Origin: Chloroflexota bacterium
GTDB lineage: Bacteria > Chloroflexota > Dehalococcoidia > SpSt-223
DNA length: 38,012 nt
NCBI GenBank assembly: GCA_023512725.1
Contig: JAILZB010000007.1
Location: forward strand, 1-38,012
Direction: 5' to 3'
Below, piece by piece: positions 1-8,623 of this stretch. Position numbers and translations under genes: made by a program. Positions within the stretch are counted from its first letter, which is position 1. Each line of letters begins with the position of its first letter. Under the pieces are notes generated by a model. That model saw nothing but the letters and a program-made list of their open reading frames with translations, was not told where the DNA came from and did no database searches.

Positions 1-801
1 GTGGGGGAGCGGGTCGGAGCCAAGCGGCGGTGGAAGGGTGCCGGGAGGGAGAGGTGTTGGTTCCGGAAGCGGGCGCTGGCCCAACTCGTCGCGCATCAGG
101 TGGCGCTCCAGCCAGAGGTAGAGCACCGTGAACAGGTACTTGCGTCCCATCGTCCGGATCGAGAGCCGTGAGACGCCCGCCGTTCGACCGTACCAGTTCA
201 CCGGCACCACGGCGAAGCGATAACCCCGGTTGAGCGCCTTGAGCGGCAGCTCGACCGTCATGTTGAAGTGGTTGGCCAGGAGCGGCATCAGGTCGCGCAC
301 GACGTCGGTGCGGAAGCCTTTGAAGGCGTTGGTCATATCGTTATAGCGCGTGCGGAACAGCACCTGGATGAAGGTGTTTGCGAGCCGGTTGACGATCAAC
401 TTGTGGAGGGGATAGGCCCGCACGGTCGTCCCGCGGGTGAAGCGGGTGCCAAACACGCAGTCGTAGCCCTCGGCCAGCTTGCGGTAGTAGGTCACGATAT
501 CGGTGGGGTCATCCGAGGCATCGCCCATCGCGATCACGACACAGTCCCCGGTGACCTGGGCGAGCCCTTCGCGCACGGCCCGGCCGAAACCGGCCGGTGG
601 CTGGCGGTGGAGCACGCGCACCGTCGGCAGTTCGGCTGCCAGCTGCTGGGCGATCTCCCCCGTCGCGTCGGTCGAGTTGTCGTTGACCAGGACCACCTCG
701 TGGGGAATTGCCGCCGCCTCCAGCGTCGCCACGATCTCACGGATGGTCGCGGCAATCACCGCTTCTTCGTTCCGTGCCGGCACCACGACGGACAGCCGCA
801 T
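1..801 (-). CDS. Glycosyltransferase family 2, polyprenol-phosphate (DPM1-like) type; 3' end beyond window
   Basis: The frame opens at ATG 801 (MRLSVVVPARNEE) behind a purine-rich stretch and runs without a stop to base 1, so 267 residues are visible and the C-terminus is missing. The first 230 residues form a GT-A domain: the VVPARNEE nucleotide-binding strand, NDNSTDATGE, and an acidic metal site in AMGDASDDPTD. These are typical of enzymes that move a sugar from a nucleotide donor to a polyprenol phosphate at the inner membrane face. The visible tail after about residue 245 is proline-rich and shows no membrane helix. It is the last visible gene of the minus-strand glycan operon, 10 bases after the previous stop. 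The family is clear; donor and acceptor are unknown. Confidence 0.85.
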   Translation of the reverse strand, partial: MRLSVVVPARNEEAVIAATIREIVATLEAAAIPHEVVLVNDNSTDATGEIAQQLAAELPTVRVLHRQPPAGFGRAVREGLAQVTGDCVVIAMGDASDDPTDIVTYYRKLAEGYDCVFGTRFTRGTTVRAYPLHKLIVNRLANTFIQVLFRTRYNDMTNAFKGFRTDVVRDLMPLLANHFNMTVELPLKALNRGYRFAVVPVNWYGRTAGVSRLSIRTMGRKYLFTVLYLWLERHLMRDELGQRPLPEPTPLPPGTLPPPLGSDPLPH

Positions 802-811
802 TTCTGCCTCC

Positions 812-1894
812 TCAGGCGACCAGCCGCGGCTCCAAGTGGGCGCGGAAGACTGCGCGCACGCGCTCGGGAGCGAACGCCTGGACGCGCTCCCGACCAGTAG
901 CAATCAACTGCGCCCGGAACGCGTGGTCGTGCACCACCCGCGCGATCAGTTCGGCGATCACAGGGTAGCACTTCTCGTGGACCAGGATCCCCGCTGGGCC
1001 GAGCGTCTCTGGGACCGCCGCCGCGGCGTAGGCGATGACCGGTACCCCACTCGCGAGCGCCTCGATCAGCGGAACTCCAAACCCCTCATGTTCCGACATC
1101 GAGAGATAGACCGTCGCGACCTGATAGTACGCCCGCAAGGCCGCATCCGACACCCGGTCGGTGAAGACCACGTCGCGCAGGCGGAGGTGACTGACCAGTT
1201 GTTCCAGCCAGCGCTGGTAGCGGGGTGCGAGTACGCCGCCGACCACGAGCAGCCGCGCCGTCGGGTCGAGCCGCTTGTAGTAGGCGAAGGCCTTGATGAC
1301 ATCCTCCTGACGCTTGTGGGGCGCGATCTTGCTAACCGTCAGGAGGTTGGTGCGTCCATCGCCATACTCAGCGAGCACGGCGGGGTCGGGCGCAAGGGAG
1401 AAGCGGCGGGGATCGACGGCGAGCGGCAGCACGCCCGTCTCGGGGTAGCCAGCAGCCTCCAGCTCGCGGCGGTTCCACTCCGAGTCCCCGAGCGCGAGGC
1501 CAACGTTCGCAAATGAGCCCAGCTCCCAGCGACCCGCAGCGGTGGCAGCAGCGGCGTGGGGCAAGGCGCCAAAGAACAGCTCGGGTGGGGTGATGTTGTG
1601 GTACACCATCACGAGCGGTGCGGGAAGCTGGCGGGCGAACGCCGAGATGGGTGAGCCGATCGAGAAGTGAAAGATCACCCGCTCGCGTCGGCCAGGGTCG
1701 ACGGTCAGTTCGTGGTACGGCCGGACCTCACCGGCAAGCTCGGCGCTGATCTGCTCGGCGTAGATCTCCGAGCGGGCGCCGGCTTCGCGCAGCCAGTCAC
1801 GCAGCAGCAGCGCCGCGTCGCTGATGGCGTCGCCGCGCACCATGCCCACCGTTAACTGGTGGACCGTCCAGCCTTCAGCCCAGCAGTCCGCCAT
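812..1894 (-). CDS. Glycosyltransferase family 4 (GT-B)
   Basis: A 360-residue GT-B enzyme of the group 1 glycosyltransferases, expected to transfer a sugar from a nucleotide donor during surface polysaccharide or glycolipid assembly. The N-terminal strand (WTVHQLTVGMVRGDAI) matches relatives that begin with an HQ-containing strand. The donor site shows SEHEGFGVPLIEALASG near residues 270-285, with both glutamates of the EX7E motif, and KIAPHKRQED earlier gives the usual basic phosphate contacts. I chose ATG 1894; a TTG three codons upstream is possible, and either overlaps the upstream gene by about 20-30 bases, which suggests translational coupling. Acceptor and linkage cannot be read from the sequence. 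Confidence 0.85.
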   Translation of the reverse strand: MADCWAEGWTVHQLTVGMVRGDAISDAALLLRDWLREAGARSEIYAEQISAELAGEVRPYHELTVDPGRRERVIFHFSIGSPISAFARQLPAPLVMVYHNITPPELFFGALPHAAAATAAGRWELGSFANVGLALGDSEWNRRELEAAGYPETGVLPLAVDPRRFSLAPDPAVLAEYGDGRTNLLTVSKIAPHKRQEDVIKAFAYYKRLDPTARLLVVGGVLAPRYQRWLEQLVSHLRLRDVVFTDRVSDAALRAYYQVATVYLSMSEHEGFGVPLIEALASGVPVIAYAAAAVPETLGPAGILVHEKCYPVIAELIARVVHDHAFRAQLIATGRERVQAFAPERVRAVFRAHLEPRLVA

Positions 1895-3056
1895 ACCGTT
1901 CAATCAGGTGCGGCCAGCTAAAGTGGGCCAGGACATACCGTCGGCCAGCCTCACCCATCTGGGCCGCCTGCTCTGGGTGCTCGCGGAACCAGTCGAGGCA
2001 GCCGGCGAACTCGGCAAAGCTGCCGAAGGGCAGCCCGCCACCGCTCGCCAGGCAGTGATGGACCAGCACGGCGCTTGCGCCGTTGACCAGCACCGGTCGC
2101 CGCTGGAGCCAGCTTTCCATCACCACGAAGGAGAAGCTTTCGTTCCGCGAGGGTTGGACAAGCGCGAGGGCGGCGGCGAGGGCATCGGCTTTGAGCTGGT
2201 CGTGCACCCGCCCGAGGTCGATAATGCGGTGCCGAAAGCGGGGTGGAATGCTCACCTCCCCGCTACCGATGAGAACGAACGCGGGCCCACGAGGGTGGTG
2301 CACCAGATAGCGCACGGCGTACTCGATCAGGAGCGGGGTGTTCTTGGTGGCGTCCCGCCGTCCGACGGCGAGCACAAACGGTCCCTCCAGCCGGACGGTC
2401 CGCCGGAAGCGCTCGGCATCCCCCACCAGCGTCGTGTCCACGCCGGCACCCCAGAGGTGGAGCTTCTCCGGCGGCAGGTCGTACAACTGGTGGGCGAGCG
2501 CTCGCTCGGGCTCGCTCAGGCAGATCACCCCGCGCACAGCTCGAAAGACGGGCTGCCAGCAGCGCATCCGGGCATAGCCTTCGTCGTGCAGGCACGGGAT
2601 GAGATAGCTCTGCTCGGGTGCTACCTGGGCCCCAAAGAAGGTCGTGCCAAACGGGTAAGGGATGAAGAGATAGATGGTGCGCGCCCGCTCGCGGTCGAGG
2701 TAGTCGTAGAGTGCCTGGCTGTTGACACTCTGACGGAAGTAGTCCAGCTCCTCTTCAGCCGTCAAGCGCCGCCCGGCGATCAGGCGCGCGTTCAGCTCCC
2801 CGAAGGTGGTCAGCGGCGTGCGGTCCAGCGGAAAGCGCCGGACGGTTACCCCCTGCTCGACCGTCGTACCGGGAGGATAGTAATCGGCCGTCCAGCCGCT
2901 AAACAGGTCGCGAGCGCAGGTGGTCAGCACCTCGACGGGCACGCCAGCGGCGGCCAGGTGCTCGGCGGTCGAGCGACAGACCAGCTCGGCACCGCCGAGA
3001 GCCCCTGCCCCGTACCAGGGGGTGACAAAAGCCAGCTTCTCAGCGCGACGCGCCAT
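1875..3056 (-). CDS. Glycosyltransferase family 4, paralogue of the gene at 3711-4955
   Basis: A 393-residue GT-B glycosyltransferase starting at ATG 3056 (MARRAEKLAFVTPWYG). The open frame extends about 50 codons upstream, but those residues do not look like protein and lie antisense-like over the neighbour, so the internal ATG is preferred. The Rossmann entry is LAFVTPWYGAGALGGAEL; the donor motif NESFSFVVMESW carries both EX7E glutamates; GRRDATKNTPLL is the usual donor-phosphate segment. It is strikingly similar along its length to the gene at 3711-4955, including the shared block VEVLTTCARD, FSGW and PGTTVEQGV, which marks a duplication within the operon. It overlaps the upstream coiled-coil gene by 17 bases. 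Confidence 0.88.
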   Translation of the reverse strand: MARRAEKLAFVTPWYGAGALGGAELVCRSTAEHLAAAGVPVEVLTTCARDLFSGWTADYYPPGTTVEQGVTVRRFPLDRTPLTTFGELNARLIAGRRLTAEEELDYFRQSVNSQALYDYLDRERARTIYLFIPYPFGTTFFGAQVAPEQSYLIPCLHDEGYARMRCWQPVFRAVRGVICLSEPERALAHQLYDLPPEKLHLWGAGVDTTLVGDAERFRRTVRLEGPFVLAVGRRDATKNTPLLIEYAVRYLVHHPRGPAFVLIGSGEVSIPPRFRHRIIDLGRVHDQLKADALAAALALVQPSRNESFSFVVMESWLQRRPVLVNGASAVLVHHCLASGGGLPFGSFAEFAGCLDWFREHPEQAAQMGEAGRRYVLAHFSWPHLIERYGGLLG

Positions 3057-3714
3057 CGCTCTCGAGCCGCTCGCGCAGGGCGGCCACCTCGTGCGCCAGG
3101 CGCCGCTGTTCGCGCTGAAGCGCCTCCTGCTGGGCCACGACCCGCGCGACCACGGCGAGCAGCTGTCCAACCAGCACCCGCTGGCGTGCTGCCTGGAGGT
3201 TGGCATAGAAGACGACCAGCTCGTGGGCGGCCCGCTTGAAGCGGGTGAGCAGGCCGCCGACCACGGGCAGCGGGCTGGGCTGCACTGTTACGTGGAGGGT
3301 CAAGTTGCGCGCATCCTCCTGGACCTGGTCGATCAAGAACGCCCACTCCGGGTCGATCCGGAGCCGCTCCAGCCAGCGCGCATCGCCCGTCTCCTCCTGC
3401 CCAAAGACCGGTAGTTCCGCTGCCCAGTCCTCCGTGGTGTAGCCTCGTTGGGCCAGGCTCGCCCGGATCTCGGCGAGGATGGCTGGCACGTCGATCGCTG
3501 GGTCCCGGATTTCGACCACCGTTTCAGGGGCGACTGGCAGGGCAGGGCTTGTCGCCGCGGGCGAAGGCGGGGCGGCCGCGCGCAGCTTTGCTCGCGTGGG
3601 GTTGCCCTTGCTGGTCGCAGCGGAAGGTCGGCGTGGCATCGCGTCGCGGATTCTAGCCGAGCCAGCGCGCATCTTCTTGCCCTCCTGGCTGCCGGAGCTC
3701 TCGTGGCGGGTCAC
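3040..3714 (-). CDS. Coiled-coil protein with the membrane-proximal module of glycan-cluster transferases
   Basis: A 224-residue protein of unknown function. Residues 1-70 are basic and Pro/Ala-rich, probably disordered. Residues 75-130 (DPAIDVPAILAEIRASLAQRGY) form a small folded segment. Residues 135-180 (VVGGLLTRFKRAAHELVVFY) are an amphipathic, membrane-proximal-looking stretch, and 185-224 is a coiled coil. The same order of amphipathic stretch and coiled coil occurs in the tail of the GT2 at 8623-10119 and in methyltransferases and transferases of other bacterial glycan clusters. The GTG start at 3714 overlaps the upstream stop as GTGA, so the two genes are probably coupled; an ATG 14 codons in is an alternative. 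No catalytic motif is visible, and a scaffold role is inference. Confidence 0.65.
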   Translation of the reverse strand: MTRHESSGSQEGKKMRAGSARIRDAMPRRPSAATSKGNPTRAKLRAAAPPSPAATSPALPVAPETVVEIRDPAIDVPAILAEIRASLAQRGYTTEDWAAELPVFGQEETGDARWLERLRIDPEWAFLIDQVQEDARNLTLHVTVQPSPLPVVGGLLTRFKRAAHELVVFYANLQAARQRVLVGQLLAVVARVVAQQEALQREQRRLAHEVAALRERLESDGASR

Positions 3715-4955
3715 GGTTTCTCTCCCGGGCCGGCTGGAACTGGCTGCTCAAGCAGCGAGGCGTACTTTGTCGCGATCGCCGGCCAGTTGAACTGCTGGCG
3801 GACGTAGGCCCGCCCGCGCTCGCCGAGCGCCGCGCGTACTGCCGGCTGCTGGCGGAGGTAGTCCACCAGGGCAGCGAACTCCGCGAAGGTAGCGAACGGG
3901 AGCCCGCCGCCGCTGCAGCGGGCAAAGTGGGTGGTTACCGCGCAAGCGGCATTCACCAGCACGGGCGTCCCCTCGACCCAGCTTTCCATCAGGACGAGCG
4001 AGAAACTCTCGCGGACGGAGGGCTGCACGGTAGCCAGGGCGGCGGCATAGGCATCGTGCTTGGTTGCTTCGTCGACCATGCCCAGCTGCAGGATACGCTC
4101 ATGGTAGCGAACGGGACGCCGCAACTCCCCCGGGCCGATGAGCACGAGCTGGAGGGAGTCATCGCTGCGCAGGAGGTAGCGGAGGAAATAATCCAACAGC
4201 AAGGGCACGTTCTTGGTCGGGACCAGCCGGCCAACGTAGAGGAGGAACGGCTGCTCGATGCCAAAGCGGTGGCGAAAGCGCGCCGGCTGGCCGCGGGGGG
4301 TCGTCTCGACGCCAGCGCCCCAGAGCAACAGCTGCTCCTCGCGGAGCGGGTAGAGCGAGCGCGCCAGCTCGCGTTCCGGCTCGGAAAGCAGGATCAGGCC
4401 GCGCAAGCGAGGGAACAGCTCCCGGAACGCCGCCAGGCGCGCGTAGCCCTCATCGTGCAGGCAGGGGATAACCCAGCTGCGCTCCGGTGCTAGGCGGGCT
4501 CCGAAGTAGGTCGTTCCGACGAAGTAGGGGAGGAAGAGCAAGCGGTAGTGCTGCCGCTCGCGGGCGATGAAGTGATAGAGCGCGTCGCTATTGACGAATT
4601 CCTGGAGGAAGGTCAGCTCTTCCGCGCGCGAGACCGGCTCACCCGCGATCAGGCGGCTATTGATGGCGGCGAAGCGGGTCGGCACGCCCGGGCGGACGGG
4701 AAAGCGTCGGATCGTCACCCCCTGCTCGACGGTCGTCCCCGGCCGGTGGGCATCCTGCCACCAGCCGCTGAACTGGTCGCGGGCGCAGGTGGTCAGCACC
4801 TCGACGGGCACGCCAGCGGCGGCTAGGCGCCGGGCCGTCTCGCGGGCAAGCAGTTCCGCCCCGCCGATCACGGTCGGTCCATACCAGGGCACGACGAAAG
4901 CGAGGCGCGGCGAGGGCAGCGGGCGATGCCACCACCAGCGTCCGCGGCCAGCCAT
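3711..4955 (-). CDS. Glycosyltransferase family 4, paralogue of the gene at 1875-3056
   Basis: A 414-residue GT-B enzyme beginning at ATG 4955, where the upstream TGA and this ATG share one base. Fifteen basic and tryptophan-rich residues precede the first strand (LAFVVPWYGPTVIGGAEL). The donor site RESFSLVLMESW near residue 335 has both EX7E glutamates, and GRLVPTKNVPLL is the phosphate-binding segment. Shared blocks (VEVLTTCARD, FSGW, PGTTVEQGVT, IPCLHDEGYAR) link it to the gene at 1875-3056, so the pair arose by duplication and now flanks the coiled-coil gene. Probably adds a sugar to the same growing glycan; specificity is unknown. Confidence 0.88.
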   Translation of the reverse strand: MAGRGRWWWHRPLPSPRLAFVVPWYGPTVIGGAELLARETARRLAAAGVPVEVLTTCARDQFSGWWQDAHRPGTTVEQGVTIRRFPVRPGVPTRFAAINSRLIAGEPVSRAEELTFLQEFVNSDALYHFIARERQHYRLLFLPYFVGTTYFGARLAPERSWVIPCLHDEGYARLAAFRELFPRLRGLILLSEPERELARSLYPLREEQLLLWGAGVETTPRGQPARFRHRFGIEQPFLLYVGRLVPTKNVPLLLDYFLRYLLRSDDSLQLVLIGPGELRRPVRYHERILQLGMVDEATKHDAYAAALATVQPSVRESFSLVLMESWVEGTPVLVNAACAVTTHFARCSGGGLPFATFAEFAALVDYLRQQPAVRAALGERGRAYVRQQFNWPAIATKYASLLEQPVPAGPGEKP

Positions 4956-6208
4956 CAGGCGACCTCCCGGTAGACCGCTTCGACGCGGTCGACGACGGCC
5001 TCCCAGGTGTGGCGCGTGCGGGCGCGGACCCGACCCGTAGCGGCGAGCCGCCGCGCCTGGGCACGGTCGGTGAGCAGCTCAGCGAGCACGCCGGCGAGCG
5101 CGGGGATATCCCCGAAGGGTACCAGTCGGCCGGTGATCCTATCCTCCACCACCTCGCTGGTCGCGCCCACCGCCGCGGCGACGACCGGCAGGCCGGCATC
5201 CCAGGCTTCGCAGTAGACAATGCCGAATGACTCGGTCTGCGACGGGAGGGCGAGCAGATCGCCAGCAGCCAGCAGGTCGCGTTTCTCCGCTTCGGAAAGA
5301 GGACCGAGCACCCGGCAGCATTCCCGTTCGGCGGGAGGGAGGGCAGCGAGGGCCTGGTCGAACGCGGCTGTCCGCTTGCCCGCGAGGACGAGCGTGAGCG
5401 GGCAACCGCGCTGGCGGAGCAGCCGGGTCGCGGCGAGCAGGTCAAGGGCACCTTTTTCGGGCAGGGCTGCGCCCAGGAAGACCACCAGCGGCCCGGTCAG
5501 GCCGTGACGAGCCCGGAAGCCCGCGCCATCCCCACCCGCAAGTGCCCCGGGCTCGATGCCCGCTCCCCCGCGCCGGATCGCCCGCCGCGGCACGCCGAGC
5601 GCGGCGAGCGCCTCGCCTTCGTAGGCCGTCTGGACGAAGACGGCATCGGCCCGGCGCAGCAGGTCGATCTGGTGGGGTAGCGTGTAGTGGCGGCGGAGCA
5701 GCCGATCCTCCGGGCGCCCAAAGTGGACAAAGGGAGTGACGAGAAACGGCACGCCCAGGCGTCGCGCCAGCCGCTCGGCCCAGAGCAGCAGGGCATCGTA
5801 GGGCACGCAGCCCGCGTGCACCAGGTCGAACGGCTCGCGCTCCTGGAGCGCCCGGGCAGCCAGCGCGGGGAGCCAGGGGGTGAGGCTTGCCAGCCCGCGG
5901 AGCACGGGCAGGGTGCCGGGCAACCGCGCCAGGCCCAGCGCAAGCCAGCGCAAGCGAAGGTAGCCCTGGTCGCCGGGGCCAAGGTGGTGCACTGCCACCC
6001 GCCAGACCGGGATGCCATTCACGACCTCCCACCCCGGCGGGAAAGCCGCTGCCCGGCGGTCCCAGAAGTACTCGATCTCGCGAGCATTCGTCGTCCAGAC
6101 GGTCACCTGATAACCACGGGCGGCGAGCCGCTCAGAAAGCTGCTGGAAGACAAGCTCGGAGCCACCGATGGCAGGTGCGTAGCGCTGGACCACGTGGAGC
6201 ACCTTCAC
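4955..6208 (-). CDS. Glycosyltransferase family 4, paralogue of the gene at 6205-7461
   Basis: A 417-residue GT-B glycosyltransferase that starts with GTG at 6208, overlapping the upstream stop as GTGA. The N-terminal Rossmann strand is LHVVQRYAPAIGGSEL, with the Gly-Gly acceptor-side loop. The donor site is TESFGIVYCEAW, with both glutamates of EX7E, and GAALPEKGALDLL binds the donor phosphates. It closely resembles the next gene upstream (shared LSERLAA, VTV, EYFW and the RRAIRRGG block), a second duplicated pair in this operon. The role, sugar transfer in surface-glycan assembly on the cytoplasmic side, is inferred from family and context. Confidence 0.87.
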   Translation of the reverse strand: MKVLHVVQRYAPAIGGSELVFQQLSERLAARGYQVTVWTTNAREIEYFWDRRAAAFPPGWEVVNGIPVWRVAVHHLGPGDQGYLRLRWLALGLARLPGTLPVLRGLASLTPWLPALAARALQEREPFDLVHAGCVPYDALLLWAERLARRLGVPFLVTPFVHFGRPEDRLLRRHYTLPHQIDLLRRADAVFVQTAYEGEALAALGVPRRAIRRGGAGIEPGALAGGDGAGFRARHGLTGPLVVFLGAALPEKGALDLLAATRLLRQRGCPLTLVLAGKRTAAFDQALAALPPAERECCRVLGPLSEAEKRDLLAAGDLLALPSQTESFGIVYCEAWDAGLPVVAAAVGATSEVVEDRITGRLVPFGDIPALAGVLAELLTDRAQARRLAATGRVRARTRHTWEAVVDRVEAVYREVA

Positions 6209-7461
6209 GCAGTCACCTCCTGGTAGACGGCGGCCACCCGCGCTACGACCTGCGCCCAGGTATAGTCGCGCAGTGCTTTCTCCCGTCCCCGCGCGGCGAG
6301 CTGGCGGGCGAGAACGCGGTCCTGGCAGAGTTGGCGGATCGCTGCGGCGAGGGCAGGGACATCGCCGAAGGGCACGAGCCGCCCCGTAACCCCATCCTCG
6401 ATCACCTCAGCGACCCCGCCTGCGCGCGCGCCCACCGGTGGGATACCACACACCCACGCTTCCAGGAAGACGATGCCAAACGAATCCGTCCGTGAGGGCA
6501 GGGCGAGAACATCCGTGGCAGCCAGGAGGTCACGCTTGGCCTCGCCGACCGTCAGGCCGAGGAGCCGGCACTGCTGGCGCACCCGCTCCGGCAGGGTAGC
6601 CCAGTAGCGCTCGAAGTCGCTGTAGGTTGGCCCGGCGAGTGCGAGTGTCGCGACGAACCCTTCTTCCCACAGCCGCTGCATCGCCTCCACCAGGTGGACT
6701 GCTCCCTTGTCGTACGCGACGGTGCCCAGGAAGGTCACGAGGCAGCCCTGCACCTGATGCTGGCGGCGGAAGCGTTCGCCATCGCCACCGCTCAGCTCCG
6801 CGGGAGTAATGCCCACCCCCCCGCGTCGGATCGCGCGTCGCGGTACTCCCGCCTGGACAAGGAACTCGCCTTCCAGCGCCGTCTGGACGAAGACGGCATC
6901 GCAGCCGCGCAGGAGAGCGATCTGGTGCGGCAGCGTGTAGTGACGGCGGACCGTGGCGTCGTCCGGCTCGCCGAGGTGGGTGAAGGGGGTCATCAGGAAG
7001 GGAATGCGCTGTCGGCGGGCGAGGACCTGGGCCCAGGCGACCAGGGCATCAAAGGGGATGTTGCCAGCGTGGACGAGGTCGAACCGCTCACGGGCAGTGA
7101 GGAGCGCGAGCGCTAGCTCGGGAAGCCAGGGTGTCGCGGTGGCCACTCCCAGCGCCAGTGGCACCCCCCCGGGTAGGCGACCAAGGAAGCCAGCCAGCCG
7201 CCGCAGGGCGGGGTAGCTGAGGGGAGAGAAGGGCACGTGGCGGACGGGGAAGCGCCGTACCAGCACCCCATTCAGCCACTCGCTGCCCGGAGTGAGGTGA
7301 CGCCGGCGCGGCTGCCAGAAATACTCTAGGTCCCAGGCGGTGGTGGTGTAGACGGTTACGCTGTGCCCGGCCGCAGCTAGTCGCTCAGAGAGTTCCTGGA
7401 AGTAGCGCTCGGAGCCGCCAACGTAGGGCCAGTAGCGCTGGATGACGTGCAGGATGCGCAC
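6205..7461 (-). CDS. Glycosyltransferase family 4 with Asp in the EX7E position
   Basis: A 418-residue GT-B enzyme. The open frame continues 48 codons upstream, but those residues lie over the 3' end of the neighbouring gene and lack family character; GTG 7461 puts the start exactly at the first strand (VRILHVIQRYWPYVGGSE), 4 bases after the upstream stop. The donor motif reads TDSFGIVFLEAW, so the first glutamate of EX7E is aspartate, unlike its paralogue at 4955-6208. Whether this alters donor choice cannot be told from sequence. It is fully in register with the operon and has no frameshift. A sugar-adding step in glycan assembly is the likely role. Confidence 0.86.
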   Translation of the reverse strand: MRILHVIQRYWPYVGGSERYFQELSERLAAAGHSVTVYTTTAWDLEYFWQPRRRHLTPGSEWLNGVLVRRFPVRHVPFSPLSYPALRRLAGFLGRLPGGVPLALGVATATPWLPELALALLTARERFDLVHAGNIPFDALVAWAQVLARRQRIPFLMTPFTHLGEPDDATVRRHYTLPHQIALLRGCDAVFVQTALEGEFLVQAGVPRRAIRRGGVGITPAELSGGDGERFRRQHQVQGCLVTFLGTVAYDKGAVHLVEAMQRLWEEGFVATLALAGPTYSDFERYWATLPERVRQQCRLLGLTVGEAKRDLLAATDVLALPSRTDSFGIVFLEAWVCGIPPVGARAGGVAEVIEDGVTGRLVPFGDVPALAAAIRQLCQDRVLARQLAARGREKALRDYTWAQVVARVAAVYQEVTA

Positions 7462-7465
7462 GTGC

Positions 7466-8623
7466 TCACCCGCTGTGCAGCGCCGCTTCGAGCGCAGCAA
7501 GGTACTGGCGTGCGACGACTGGCGGCGCGAGGGTTGCTGCCGCCCAGCGTCGCCCAGTCTCGCCTCGCTGGCGTCGGAGCGTGGGGTCACTGGCCAGTGC
7601 GGCAAGGGCCCCTCTCAGGGCAGCCTGGTCGTTGGGCGGGACGAACGTCACGGCATCAACAGGCAGTTCGCGAAACGCGCCGGTCGCCGAGGCAATGAGG
7701 GGGGTACCGGCTGCTAGCGCCCGCAGGGCGACGCCAGAGGTCTCGCCCAGGGTAGGCCAGCGTAGCGCCACCACGAGGTCCACTGCCGCTAGGGCGCGGC
7801 GGAAGTCCGGCCAGGGCAGGCGGCCAAGCACCAGGATGCGCGGACGCACTACCGCTGTTGCCTGCTCGAGCGCCGCCGCGAGCGCGCCGCCATCCTCGCC
7901 GACGACGACCAGGCGCCAGTCGGGCAGCTGGTCGGCAAGGTCGTTCAGGGCGAGCACCACGGCATCCAGCTGCTTTGCTGGCGTGACCAGCCCGAAGACC
8001 CCGATCAGCAGCGGTTCGGCGGGCAGCCCGAGGGCCTGGCGGGCGCGCGCTCGGCTCAGTCGGGGTGGTGGCGCGACAAGGTGGGGGATGACGGTGACCG
8101 GCGCCTCGGGCCGCACCTGGCGGACGATCGCCGCTGCTGCCTCGCTGTGGACGACCACGCCGAGGCTCGCGTCGATCAGCCGGCCAGTCAATGGCCAGCG
8201 CGCCGCATCGACCCCCTGCTGGCCGCGGAGAGCAACGCGGGCGGCCTGGCCACCTGCAGCACCATGGCTGTAGAGCATCTCGCGGAGGTAGCTGCCACCC
8301 TCGCCACGCCGCTCGGTGATGGCGGCAACGAAGTGATGGATGATGGGATCATGGAGGACGACGACCCCCGGCCACTGGAGGGCATGTCGGTAGACGGGTT
8401 CGTGGTCGAGGTTGTTTCCTATCTGGTAGAGGGCGATATCCCAGCCGTGAGCGCCCGCTGGCCCGCGAAAGGTCGCAATCGGTTGCCAGGGGAGGCCGTT
8501 TGCTGGCTGAGGGGCGTAGACGGTCAGGTCACAGAGGCGGGCCAGGGCGGGGGCAAGTTCAGCGCTGTAGTCGGCGATCCCGCTCTGAGCGGGGGGGAGC
8601 GGCGTGAGGAGCGCCAGGCGCAT
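7466..8623 (-). CDS. Glycosyltransferase family 4, divergent donor site
   Basis: A 385-residue GT-B protein starting at ATG 8623, sharing one base with the upstream TAA. The N-terminus (RLALLTPLPPAQSGIADYS) is typical of the subgroup whose first strand ends in P-x-x-SGIADY. GVFGLVTPAKQLDAV is the usual donor-phosphate segment. The C-terminal donor loop reads GETSGVALRALAAGTP: the first EX7E glutamate is present but the second position is not glutamate. This is common in the subgroup, so loss of activity should not be assumed. It belongs to the same minus-strand operon. Confidence 0.84.
   Translation of the reverse strand: MRLALLTPLPPAQSGIADYSAELAPALARLCDLTVYAPQPANGLPWQPIATFRGPAGAHGWDIALYQIGNNLDHEPVYRHALQWPGVVVLHDPIIHHFVAAITERRGEGGSYLREMLYSHGAAGGQAARVALRGQQGVDAARWPLTGRLIDASLGVVVHSEAAAAIVRQVRPEAPVTVIPHLVAPPPRLSRARARQALGLPAEPLLIGVFGLVTPAKQLDAVVLALNDLADQLPDWRLVVVGEDGGALAAALEQATAVVRPRILVLGRLPWPDFRRALAAVDLVVALRWPTLGETSGVALRALAAGTPLIASATGAFRELPVDAVTFVPPNDQAALRGALAALASDPTLRRQRGETGRRWAAATLAPPVVARQYLAALEAALHSG

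Noticed and set aside
1824-3239. 471-codon plus-strand frame over the glycosyltransferase genes
   Set aside because: It is antisense to two clear GT genes and has no recognisable domain; long antisense frames are common in GC-rich coding DNA.
7088-7279. GC-rich short inverted repeats in the glycosyltransferase genes
   Set aside because: They fall within coding sequence at the level expected from base composition.
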